In this document: piece after piece, positions 1 through 6,120 of the stretch
Layout: each line of letters opens with the position of its first letter
Position numbering within the stretch: the first letter of the stretch is position 1
Assembly: GCF_000186865.1 (NCBI RefSeq)
Contig: NW_008705608.1
Coordinates: 149,575-163,639 of the forward strand
Direction: 5' to 3'
DNA length: 14,065 bases
Source of the DNA: Aureococcus anophagefferens
Taxonomy: Eukaryota; Sar; Pelagophyceae; Pelagomonadales; Pelagomonadaceae
Made by a program: the position numbers and the translations under genes
Notes under the pieces: generated by a model
Told to the model about the DNA's origin: nothing
Database searches by the model: none
What the model saw: only the letters and a program-made list of their open reading frames with translations

Positions 1-1025
1 CTTGCAAAGTACCAAAGAAGCTGCAGACCAAGGAAGTCGTGCTCGCAGCGGTGCGGCAGGACAGCTGGGCCCTCAAGCACGCGTCGGACGCGCTGAAGGC
101 CGATAAAGAGGTCGTGCTCGTGGCGGTGCAGCAGCAGCAGCTGCAGAACGGCCGGGCCCTCCGATACGCGTCGAAGGAGCTTCGGGCCGACAAGAAGGTC
201 GTGCTCGCGGCGGTGCAGAAGAGCGGCGGAGCCCTCCAGTACGCGTCGGACGCGCTGAAGGGCGACAAAGAGGTCGTGTTTGCGGCGGTGCAGCAGGACG
301 GCTGGGCCCTCCATTACGCGTCGGACGTGCTCAAGGCCGAGAAAGAAGTCGCGCTCGCGGCGGTGCGGCGGGACGGCGAAGCCCTCCAGTACGCGTCGGA
401 CGCGCTGCGGGCCGATAAGGAGATCGTGCTCGCGGCGGTGCGGCAGGACGGCATGGCCCTCGTGTACGCGTCGGAGGCATTGGCAGCAACAAAAGAGATC
501 GTCCGCGCGGCGGTGCGCCAGAATGTCGACGCCATCGAAGATGTTCCAAAGGAAACACTCGCATCATTTTTAGACGCGAACGACGCGAACGAGGCCATCA
601 TCGCCGCGTTGCGCGCGGAGCTCGCGCGGCGTCCCGATATGGTGCAGGTCCTGGACGTCGACACGGGAGAGACGACGGACGAACCGGCGCCCAAGCGCGC
701 GCGTACGGAGGTGACGACGAGCGGCATCAAGGTTCTCGCGGAAAACGCGCAAGCTACGAACGTCCTTCTCGCCAAGGTCAAAGACGAGAAGCGCGACGCC
801 GAGGAAGGCCGAGGCGCCGCGGAACGGCGCGCGGAGGACGCGGAGGACCGCACCAAATGCGTCTCCTGCATGGTGAGCGACCTTCAGGTCTGCTTCATGC
901 CCTGTAGCCACCTGTGTGTCTGCTCGGGCTGCGCCGACGAGATCATGAGCAGAGGTGGGTTGTGCCCAATCTGCCGCGGGCCGATCCGCGAGCGCCTCAC
1001 GGTCTTCATCTCCGGCGCTGGCTGA
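1..1025 (+). CDS. DUF4116-repeat protein with C-terminal RING finger (5' partial)
   Basis: The reading frame is open to the left edge (codons run back to base 3), so the true start lies outside the window. At least seven consecutive DUF4116-type repeats of about 25 residues follow one another, each of the form D-K-E-V-V-L-A-A-V-x-x-D-G-x-A-L-x-Y-A-S-x-A-L-x-A. The second repeat is lengthened by about four residues through a CAG run. Then come a linker with a basic P-K-R-A-R nuclear-signal-like motif (about base 690), a Lys/Glu/Arg-rich probable coiled coil (about 770-850) and a RING at 858-1000. The RING has Cys-x2-Cys, P-C-S-H, C-x3-C and C-P-I-C, in the IAP-like C3HC4 arrangement. RING domains of this type normally act as E3 ubiquitin ligases, so the repeats may bind a substrate; that role is inference. 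DUF4116 repeats are of unknown function and are, to my knowledge, expanded in some algae and giant viruses. Stop TGA at 1023-1025. Confidence 0.85.
   Translation, partial: CKVPKKLQTKEVVLAAVRQDSWALKHASDALKADKEVVLVAVQQQQLQNGRALRYASKELRADKKVVLAAVQKSGGALQYASDALKGDKEVVFAAVQQDGWALHYASDVLKAEKEVALAAVRRDGEALQYASDALRADKEIVLAAVRQDGMALVYASEALAATKEIVRAAVRQNVDAIEDVPKETLASFLDANDANEAIIAALRAELARRPDMVQVLDVDTGETTDEPAPKRARTEVTTSGIKVLAENAQATNVLLAKVKDEKRDAEEGRGAAERRAEDAEDRTKCVSCMVSDLQVCFMPCSHLCVCSGCADEIMSRGGLCPICRGPIRERLTVFISGAG
133..144 (+). repeat. In-frame CAG microsatellite inside a DUF4116 repeat
   Basis: A short CAG run codes for glutamines and lengthens the second DUF4116 repeat by about four residues compared with the other copies. 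It looks like replication slippage inside the coding region and keeps the frame. Confidence 0.7.
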
Positions 1026-1167
1026 CGCGCAGGACCTCTCGAGCGACCGGACTCGCACCGTCGACGCGCTCCAGACGAAAGAGCGGCGCGGACCCCCGCG
1101 CGATCAAGGAGCGAAAGAACGTGTAACATGTGTGTGTGTGATCTTAATGAGAGCGCGACCCTACCGG
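1026..1167. other. Convergent intergenic spacer with TGTAA and (TG)n
   Basis: This is the 142-bp gap between two converging genes. It holds TGTAA at 1122-1126 followed by a short TG dinucleotide tract to 1140. TGTAA is the common poly(A) signal in green algae; whether it works in this organism is unknown, so a 3'-end role for the left gene is only a suggestion. No ORF or RNA gene was recognised here. Confidence 0.35.
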
Positions 1168-2004
1168 CTAGTACCGCCCCTCGATGGCGTCCGCCGCGGG
1201 CGGCGCGCCGAGCCCGGCGGCTTTCCGCTTCTGGTAGGTCAACTCGCGCTTGATGAGGCACAGCGTGCAGGGTAAGGTGCAGGGTAAAGACATCTGCCAC
1301 TTGCAGTCGCTGCACGGGCCCCTCGGCCCTCCGGGGGCGTTGGTGCTGGGGTCGCCGCAGGTGGAGTCGCCGCAGGGGCCGGGGTAGAGGAGATTGTACT
1401 GCTGCACCGTCCGGTCCAAGACCGCCGAATACCAGCAGCACCAGACGTACTTCCTGCCGCAGGGGCAGTCGCAGAGCGCGTTGCAGCAGATGGGGAAGCC
1501 GTAGATCGAGAGGTTCGAGAGGCACACGACGCAGAACGGCCCGAGGCCGACGTGCGTCTCGCGGAGGCCGAGCTCCGCGCCGACGCCGCACTGCTCGCCC
1601 TCGCAGCAGACGACGCACGGCTGGAACCAGAACACGCAGCAGCAGCCGAGGCAGTCGTCGAAGCAGTCGAAGGTGCCCGAATGGAAGGGCTGCGCCGGCC
1701 CCAGCGGCGGCGCGACGCTCTGGATGCCCGCGACGCCGTGGATCTGGACGCTCGCCGGGTTGACGATCTGCGGCTGCTGGACGACGTATTGGTTGGGCAC
1801 CATCTGCGGCTGCTGGACGACGGAACCTTGGACCACGGCGCCTTGAATCACCTGAGGCTGCACGACGACNGGCTGTCCCTGGATGACTGCGCCTTGCACG
1901 GGCTGCCCGCCATAGGCCGGCGCGCCCTGGATGACTCCGCCTTGCACGGGCTGCCCGCCATAAGCCGGCGCGCCTGCGAATAAGGGCGCAGAGGGCTGCT
2001 TCAT
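1168..2004 (-). CDS. PLAC8-family cysteine-rich protein with Gln/Val/Gly-rich N-terminus
   Basis: The protein has 278 residues. Residues 1-100 are low complexity (A-Y-G-G-Q-P-V-Q-G and V-V-Q-Q-P-Q motifs). Residues 112-258 fit the PLAC8 (DUF614) pattern: an opening F-D-C-F-D-D-C and a C-C/Q-P-C core near 114-134, a middle Cys-rich part, and a closing C-T-L-C-L-I-K-R-E-L-T-Y-Q-K like the C-x-x-C...R-E-L-K end of the family. PLAC8 proteins are small membrane-associated proteins tied to metal tolerance, Ca2+ influx and organ or cell size; no precise role can be given here. A single N at 1870 makes residue 45 unknown. The start ATG (2002-2004) lies 226 bp from the divergent neighbour's start, and the stop TAG is at 1168-1170. 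The middle part is unusually rich in Cys even for the family. Confidence 0.8.
   Translation of the reverse strand: MKQPSAPLFAGAPAYGGQPVQGGVIQGAPAYGGQPVQGAVIQGQXVVVQPQVIQGAVVQGSVVQQPQMVPNQYVVQQPQIVNPASVQIHGVAGIQSVAPPLGPAQPFHSGTFDCFDDCLGCCCVFWFQPCVVCCEGEQCGVGAELGLRETHVGLGPFCVVCLSNLSIYGFPICCNALCDCPCGRKYVWCCWYSAVLDRTVQQYNLLYPGPCGDSTCGDPSTNAPGGPRGPCSDCKWQMSLPCTLPCTLCLIKRELTYQKRKAAGLGAPPAADAIEGRY
1880..1976 (-). repeat. 48-bp tandem duplication in the PLAC8 gene N-terminus
   Basis: Two nearly identical 48-bp units lie side by side and encode a duplicated 16-residue unit built on G-A-P-A-Y-G-G-Q-P-V-Q-G-x-V-I-Q. The copies differ by only a few bases, so the duplication is recent or homogenised. Confidence 0.75.
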
Positions 2005-2230
2005 GGTGCGCGAGGACCGGTGGCGCAGCGGGGATCGAGAGCGTCACGAGCACGTCAACGTGACCTCGATGAACCCAGGCTGCAAAGCAATGGCTTGAGA
2101 TCTAGAGTTGCTGGACGCTGGTTTGAGAGCCGCCAAGTCGACGCCGGGATGCGAGCCGCGCTGCCTACACCTTCTTCTTCTTGCAAGCGCGCCGCCGCCG
2201 CCGACGCCGGCTTGCGCGCTCCGCCGCGCG
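2005..2230. promoter_or_regulatory. Bidirectional promoter region with ACGT-core inverted repeat
   Basis: These 226 bp separate two divergent start codons and must hold both promoters and 5' leaders. CACGTCAACGTG at 2051-2062 is an inverted repeat of CACGT/ACGTG with a 2-bp spacer, nested with GTCAC (2043-2047) and GTGAC (2059-2063). ACGT cores are typical binding sites of bZIP and bHLH factors. A CTTCTTCTTCTT pyrimidine tract near 2170-2181 lies about 50 bp before the right-hand start. No TATA box was seen. Function is inferred from position only. Confidence 0.4.
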
Positions 2231-3034
2231 ATGAGCCGCCGAGCAGTGCTCCTGGCGCTCGCGCTTGCGACGACCTCCGCCCTCCAGCGCCTGCACGTCG
2301 TCGGCGAGACGAGTCGCTGGGTCGTCGTCGACAAGCCGAGCGGCGTGCCCTGCCACGCGAGCGACAAGGGCGACGGCGTGCTGACGCTGCTGCGCCGCGA
2401 CGCGGTCGAGCGCGGCGAGCGCGACGCGGCCGTCGCCGAGTACCGGCTCGTCCATCGCCTCGACGACGGCACGTCCGGCTGCCTCGCCATCGCGAAGGAT
2501 AGGGAAACGGCGACCCTCCTCGGCGCCGCGTTCCGCGAGCGGCGCGCGCGCAAGGCCTACGTGGGCCTCACCGACAAAACGCCGAAAAAAAAGCAGGGCG
2601 TCGTCGCGGGCGACCTCGTCAAGGCGCGGCGCGGCGCGTTCAAGCTCGCGCGGACGCGGACGGTCGGCGCCTGCGCGGTGACGGCCATCACGAGAACGGC
2701 GGGCCTCGGCGCGGCGGCCGCCGGCGACGCCGCGCGAAAGTTGTTGGTCGCGCGGCCCGTCACGGGCAAGACGCACCAGATCCGCGTCGCGGCCAAGTCG
2801 CTCGGCGCGCCCCTGCTCGGCGACGACCTCTACGGCGGCGCGGCCGCGGACCGGCTCTACCTCCACGCGGCCGCGCTCGCGATAGACGACGCGGGCCTCG
2901 ACGTGTCGACGCCGCCGCGGACCGGCGCGTCCTTCCTCTCGGAGCGGTTCACCGCGGCCTGGGCGTCGCTCGACTGGGCCGCGGAGCTCGCCGACGACCG
3001 CGTGCCCCGGTCCGCGCGGAGCTTACTCCCCTAG
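2231..3034 (+). CDS. RluA-family RNA pseudouridine synthase, probably organelle-targeted
   Basis: The protein has 267 residues when started at ATG 2231. The frame is open further upstream, but only through non-ATG codons. The RluA signature H-R-L-D-x-G-T-S-G sits at residues 75-83, with Asp78 the predicted catalytic aspartate that isomerises uridine to pseudouridine. The second conserved block T-G-K-T-H-Q-I-R-V...G-x-P-L-L-G-D lies at 178-198, followed by L-Y-G-G and L-H-A-A. D-K-P-S-G-x-P at 34-40 is the usual N-terminal family motif. No S4 domain is present. Residues 1-18 form a signal-peptide-like hydrophobic stretch ending T-S-A-L-Q, like that of the decarboxylase at 6121-7512, so plastid import is possible. 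The RNA target (rRNA or tRNA) cannot be told. Its TAG stop overlaps the stop of the converging neighbour. Confidence 0.88.
   Translation: MSRRAVLLALALATTSALQRLHVVGETSRWVVVDKPSGVPCHASDKGDGVLTLLRRDAVERGERDAAVAEYRLVHRLDDGTSGCLAIAKDRETATLLGAAFRERRARKAYVGLTDKTPKKKQGVVAGDLVKARRGAFKLARTRTVGACAVTAITRTAGLGAAAAGDAARKLLVARPVTGKTHQIRVAAKSLGAPLLGDDLYGGAAADRLYLHAAALAIDDAGLDVSTPPRTGASFLSERFTAAWASLDWAAELADDRVPRSARSLLP
3031..3034. other. Shared CTAG encoding stop codons of both converging genes
   Basis: The palindrome CTAG gives TAG at 3032-3034 for the plus-strand pseudouridine synthase and TAG (CTA at 3031-3033) for the minus-strand hydroxylase. The two coding regions overlap by four bases, so each mRNA's 3' UTR and poly(A) signal must lie inside the other gene's coding sequence. 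Confidence 0.85.
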
Positions 3035-4290
3035 CCGAAGGCCTTCTTCTTGGCGGCCTTCTTGCCGCCGGACCGCTTGTTCGTGCCGAGCTTCGCGGGC
3101 TTCTTCTTCTTTTTGGCCTTCGCGCCGTCGTAGCGGATGTCCTTCCAGAACTCGAGGTCGTTGACGTGGCCCTTGGCGAGCGCGCCGCTCAGGTCGTCCT
3201 CCGTGTAGCCCCAGGGCGCCATGCCGAGCGAGAGCACGGTGAAGCGGTCCTTCGCCGCGAACAACGTCGCCAAGGCCTCGCGCTCCTCGAGCCGCAGCGC
3301 GGGATGCCAGCACTCGGACATGAGCACGAACCGGTCCTCGTCCGCGTCGTTGTAGACGTGGTGCGGGAACGTGTTGTCCAGCACCACGGGCGGCCCGTCC
3401 GTGGCGATGACGGCCTCCTCGCCGTCGACGAAGATGCCGCAGCCCTCCGGCGCCGTCACGGGCGTCAGCGTCGACAGCATGTAGTTCCGGCCGTCGCTGT
3501 GGACCGTGCCGCGCACGCCCGCCTTCTGCCGCGTGAACCCGACGAAGCGGTGCGCCGGGCCGAGGTCGCCCATGGCCTCGACGAGGGCTTTCGTGGTCTT
3601 GGGCGCCCAGCGCTTCGCGCCGCGCAGCGAAAGGAACTGCCAGCCGTACCAGGCCGCCAGCTGCCACGTCTCGTCTTCCGCGTCCGCCTCCGCCGCGTTC
3701 AGCGGGTCCCAGGCCGCCGGGTCCTCGACGACGGGCGCGCCCGGGTCGTCGGCGGCCAGGGGCTGGTGCGCCAGCACGGCCGCGAGCTCCGCCTTCGCCG
3801 CGGGCGCGACGTCCTCCGCCAACCGCTTTCGCATGTCCGCGAGCTCCGCGTAGGCCTCGGACGGGTAGGCGGACCGGTGCACGGACTCGTGGTCGAGGCC
3901 CGGGTAGACGTACTGGCTCAACACCTGCTGGTTGTTGTCGAGGAAGAGGTCGACGCCCGGCGGCTCGGTCCGCAAATTCTCGACGAAGCCCCGGAACCGG
4001 TCGAGCTTGGCATCCGTGCGCCAGCCGGGGATGGCGACGTCGATCTCCATCCAGAACGCCTCGCTCTTCCAGGCGCCCTCGTCGACGTCGTAGACCGTCT
4101 CCTGTTCCTTGAAGTAGGCGTCCTCGACGGCGGACGTCGGCGCCAGCGACCCGGACAGGTCCGGCGCGGGGAGGCTCACGGAGACGCCGCCGCCCATGGC
4201 GCTCAGGGACGCGCAGCTCGGGAGCAGGGCGACCAAGGCCATCGCGCTCAGGCTGGAGCGCGGGGGGGCGCGTGCAGAGCTCATCATCAT
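3031..4290 (-). CDS. Aspartyl/asparaginyl beta-hydroxylase-like Fe(II)/2-oxoglutarate dioxygenase
   Basis: From the first ATG of a triple-Met start (4282-4290) the protein has 419 residues. The catalytic cupin of the AspH family (PF05118-like) lies at about 245-335. His264 (G-T-V-H-S-D-G-R-N) and His310 (D-N-T-F-P-H-H-V-Y-N) fit the two iron ligands, and Arg320 (D-E-D-R-F-V-L-M) fits the 2-oxoglutarate-binding Arg. Their spacings of 46 and 10 equal those of human AspH His679/His725/Arg735 as I recall them. W-H-P-A-L follows, as in the family. Such enzymes hydroxylate Asp/Asn side chains of secreted or membrane proteins. A hydrophobic stretch at 12-30 looks like a signal peptide. The C-terminus (390-416) is a striking Lys-rich tail. 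An upstream in-frame ATG at 4435-4437 would add 49 residues ahead of the signal peptide and is less likely. The substrate is unknown. Confidence 0.85.
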   Translation of the reverse strand: MMMSSARAPPRSSLSAMALVALLPSCASLSAMGGGVSVSLPAPDLSGSLAPTSAVEDAYFKEQETVYDVDEGAWKSEAFWMEIDVAIPGWRTDAKLDRFRGFVENLRTEPPGVDLFLDNNQQVLSQYVYPGLDHESVHRSAYPSEAYAELADMRKRLAEDVAPAAKAELAAVLAHQPLAADDPGAPVVEDPAAWDPLNAAEADAEDETWQLAAWYGWQFLSLRGAKRWAPKTTKALVEAMGDLGPAHRFVGFTRQKAGVRGTVHSDGRNYMLSTLTPVTAPEGCGIFVDGEEAVIATDGPPVVLDNTFPHHVYNDADEDRFVLMSECWHPALRLEEREALATLFAAKDRFTVLSLGMAPWGYTEDDLSGALAKGHVNDLEFWKDIRYDGAKAKKKKKPAKLGTNKRSGGKKAAKKKAFG

Positions 4291-4558
4291 GCGTCGGTGC
4301 GAACTGCTCGTTGCAACGTTGAAGTCGAAGCATGTCGGGTGCTGCACTGGGTGCTGCCCTCTGCGCGCGGCGTCGTCGATGAGCTGCATCACAGCGGCAG
4401 CGCGCGTCGATTGATTGCATGATGGATCGTGCATCATGACCGATTGATCGAAGATGGGCAGCGCGGCACCCCTTCAAATTTGTTGCATGTCGAGCAGTTC
4501 TACACGGTGAGCGAGTACGAGCGCGTGTACCAACCAGCGGGCTTTACAGCTGGGCGGG
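4291..4558. promoter_or_regulatory. Bidirectional promoter region, hydroxylase / sulfotransferase
   Basis: These 268 bp are the longest stretch without a gene in the window and lie between divergent starts. They contain a 10-bp perfect palindrome CGTTGCAACG (4309-4318), a tandem G-G-G-T-G-C-T-G-C motif near 4338-4356, and a composite symmetric element at 4408-4448 listed separately. No TATA box was recognised. The region is visibly less GC-rich than the coding sequence around it. Confidence 0.5.
4408..4448. promoter_or_regulatory. Composite repeat element in a divergent promoter
   Basis: An inverted repeat CATGATG (4418-4424) / CATCATG (4432-4438) with a 7-bp spacer is bracketed by two direct copies of CGATTGAT (4408-4415 and 4441-4448). 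The left copy is 2 bp and the right copy 2 bp from the inverted repeat, so the whole is nearly symmetric in spacing. The form suggests a protein-binding site serving both genes, but no known factor is recognised. Confidence 0.4.
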
Positions 4559-5974
4559 ATGGCGGGCTGCGTCGCGCGCGTCGCGCTCGTCGCCGCCGCG
4601 GCCGTCGCGCTGAAAGGCACCAACGCCACGCGCAACGCGACGAAGCCACCGAAGCACGTCGTCCCCAGCTTGTACCGCAACGCCACGCTGCGCGGCCTGC
4701 CCTGGGCGCCCTACGCCGTCGCTTTAGTCGGCGGCTACCATTTCAGCGGCACGTCCGTCGTCGCGAAGCTCCTGGCGACGCAGCCCTGGGCTCTAGGTCT
4801 GGACGCGACGGGCTTCTGGGGCGAGCTGCCCGGCTGCGCGAAGAAGCACTGCTCGGCGCCCGAGGACGAGGGCGCGTTCCTGACGAAGGTGTTCCAGCCG
4901 ACGCAGACGCGGTTCCTCGGCTGCGCGCACGCGGCGGACTGGACGAACTCGGGCCGCTGCGGCGCCGTCGTGCACGCCGCGGCGGAGAAGCTGGCCGCGA
5001 CGGACCTCGCCGCCGCGCGCCGGGATCTCGCGCGCGACTGGACGCCCTTCTGGCGCGGCTGCGGCAACGCCACGCAGTACCTCGTCGCGAAGGACATCCT
5101 GACGCTCTATCGGGCGCCGCTGCTCCGGTCCATCTTCGGCGCGTCGCGCGCCGCCTTCGTCTACGTGCTGCGCCACCCGCTGGCGCACTACGTCGTGGCC
5201 GAGAAGGCGGGCCCGAGCTTCCACGCCGGGCGCTGCGCGACGGACTGGGGCGCGGACGAGTGGGCGCGGGAGCGCGTCCGCGCGTGGCTCGACGCGCACG
5301 ACCTCTGCTTCCGCGACGCGCGGCGGTCGGAGCGCGCGGCCGCGTTCCAGCTCGAGCGGCTCCTCGCGGAGCCGCGCGCCGTGCTCGCGCGCGTCGCGCG
5401 CGTGCTCGCCTTCGACGCGCCGCGCGGCTTCGCCTACCACTACCTCGCCGGCCGCCGCCTGGGCCTCGAGCGGGGGTCCCTCGAGCGCGGCCTCGTGCAG
5501 CTCGCGGCCCACGCGCCCGCGAAGATATCGAAGCTGCCGGAGCTGAGGCAGCTCGAGCCCGACGACGTCTCGCGGCTCGCGGCCTACTGCTACGCGCCCG
5601 ACGCGCTCGCCCCGGTCCGCGCCGGCGCCTGCGGCGACGCGCTCCTCGTCGACGTCCGGAAGCGGCCGCCCGCCGTCGACGGCGCCGCGCCGCGCTGCGG
5701 CTGGACCGCCACGAGGTACAAGAATCGGCCGCTGCCTCCGAAGATCGAGGCGAGGCGGGACGCCCGCACCCCGCCTCCTCCCAAGAAGCACGACGCGGCC
5801 GCGCACAAGACCAAGGCCTCCTTTCACATGGCCGCGGGCGGGGCCGGCGACGACCCCGGCCACGAGAACCGAGCGAGGGCGCGGCCGACGCTGAGCCCGA
5901 GGCACGGCAGCCGCGGCCCGGACGGACGGGCGATGGGCCACGGGCGCGCCGCGGCCGCCACCGGCGAGTCATAG
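4559..5974 (+). CDS. Secretory-pathway sulfotransferase-like protein
   Basis: The protein has 471 residues from ATG 4559, which has a favourable G at +4. Residues 1-18 are a signal peptide or signal anchor. G-G-Y-H-F-S-G-T-S-V-V at 58-68 corresponds to the 5'-phosphosulfate-binding loop (G-x-x-x-S-G-T-T) of PAPS-dependent sulfotransferases. F-V-Y-V-L-R-H-P-L-A-H-Y at 200-211 matches the 3'-phosphate-binding R-x-P segment, preceded by the usual K-D-I-L strand. Sulfotransferases of this type move sulfate from PAPS to glycans or proteins in the Golgi lumen; the acceptor cannot be told. Several N-glycosylation sequons (N-A-T) lie near the N-terminus, in keeping with a lumenal enzyme. Residues from about 365 on are Pro/Arg/Gly-rich and probably disordered. 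The third frame is also open here but lacks any domain. Stop TAG at 5972-5974. Confidence 0.75.
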   Translation: MAGCVARVALVAAAAVALKGTNATRNATKPPKHVVPSLYRNATLRGLPWAPYAVALVGGYHFSGTSVVAKLLATQPWALGLDATGFWGELPGCAKKHCSAPEDEGAFLTKVFQPTQTRFLGCAHAADWTNSGRCGAVVHAAAEKLAATDLAAARRDLARDWTPFWRGCGNATQYLVAKDILTLYRAPLLRSIFGASRAAFVYVLRHPLAHYVVAEKAGPSFHAGRCATDWGADEWARERVRAWLDAHDLCFRDARRSERAAAFQLERLLAEPRAVLARVARVLAFDAPRGFAYHYLAGRRLGLERGSLERGLVQLAAHAPAKISKLPELRQLEPDDVSRLAAYCYAPDALAPVRAGACGDALLVDVRKRPPAVDGAAPRCGWTATRYKNRPLPPKIEARRDARTPPPPKKHDAAAHKTKASFHMAAGGAGDDPGHENRARARPTLSPRHGSRGPDGRAMGHGRAAAATGES

Positions 5975-6120
5975 GGGCCGTGGTGCGACGTTCGCGTCGT
6001 CGTCGTTCGTCTCGCTCTCGCCTCGTCACGACCCTCCCGACTCGCGGTGGACTCCCTTCGCGGTGTCCCGGTTACTCTACAACGGAGCGAGGTGCTTAGG
6101 GGGCGCCCGTGTGGCGTCGC
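5975..6120. other. Convergent intergenic spacer
   Basis: This 146-bp gap lies between the sulfotransferase-like gene and the decarboxylase, which converge. It is pyrimidine-rich in its first half (runs of CGTCGT and CTCTCG). No ORF, RNA gene or clear poly(A) signal was recognised. Confidence 0.4.

Noticed and set aside
1120..1145. A transcription terminator or hairpin in the TG-rich spacer
   Set aside because: No inverted repeat is present; a bacterial-type terminator is also not expected in a nuclear eukaryotic genome.
884..2053. A 389-residue minus-strand frame across the PLAC8 gene
   Set aside because: It is Arg/Ala-rich with no domain, overlaps the PLAC8 frame on the same strand and runs into the RING gene; typical of a GC-rich shadow frame.
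4336..4362. A second introner end (GTGCTGCCC like the right terminal repeat)
   Set aside because: Only nine bases match, there is no opposing end and no flanking 8-bp duplication.
3166..4422. A 418-residue plus-strand frame opposite the hydroxylase
   Set aside because: The minus strand encodes an intact catalytic set with the right spacing; the plus frame is a codon-bias shadow rich in Arg, Val and Leu.
4429..6099. A 556-residue plus-strand frame overlapping the sulfotransferase-like gene
   Set aside because: The translation is almost only Arg, Ala, Gly and Pro, while the other frame holds a signal peptide and both PAPS-binding motifs.
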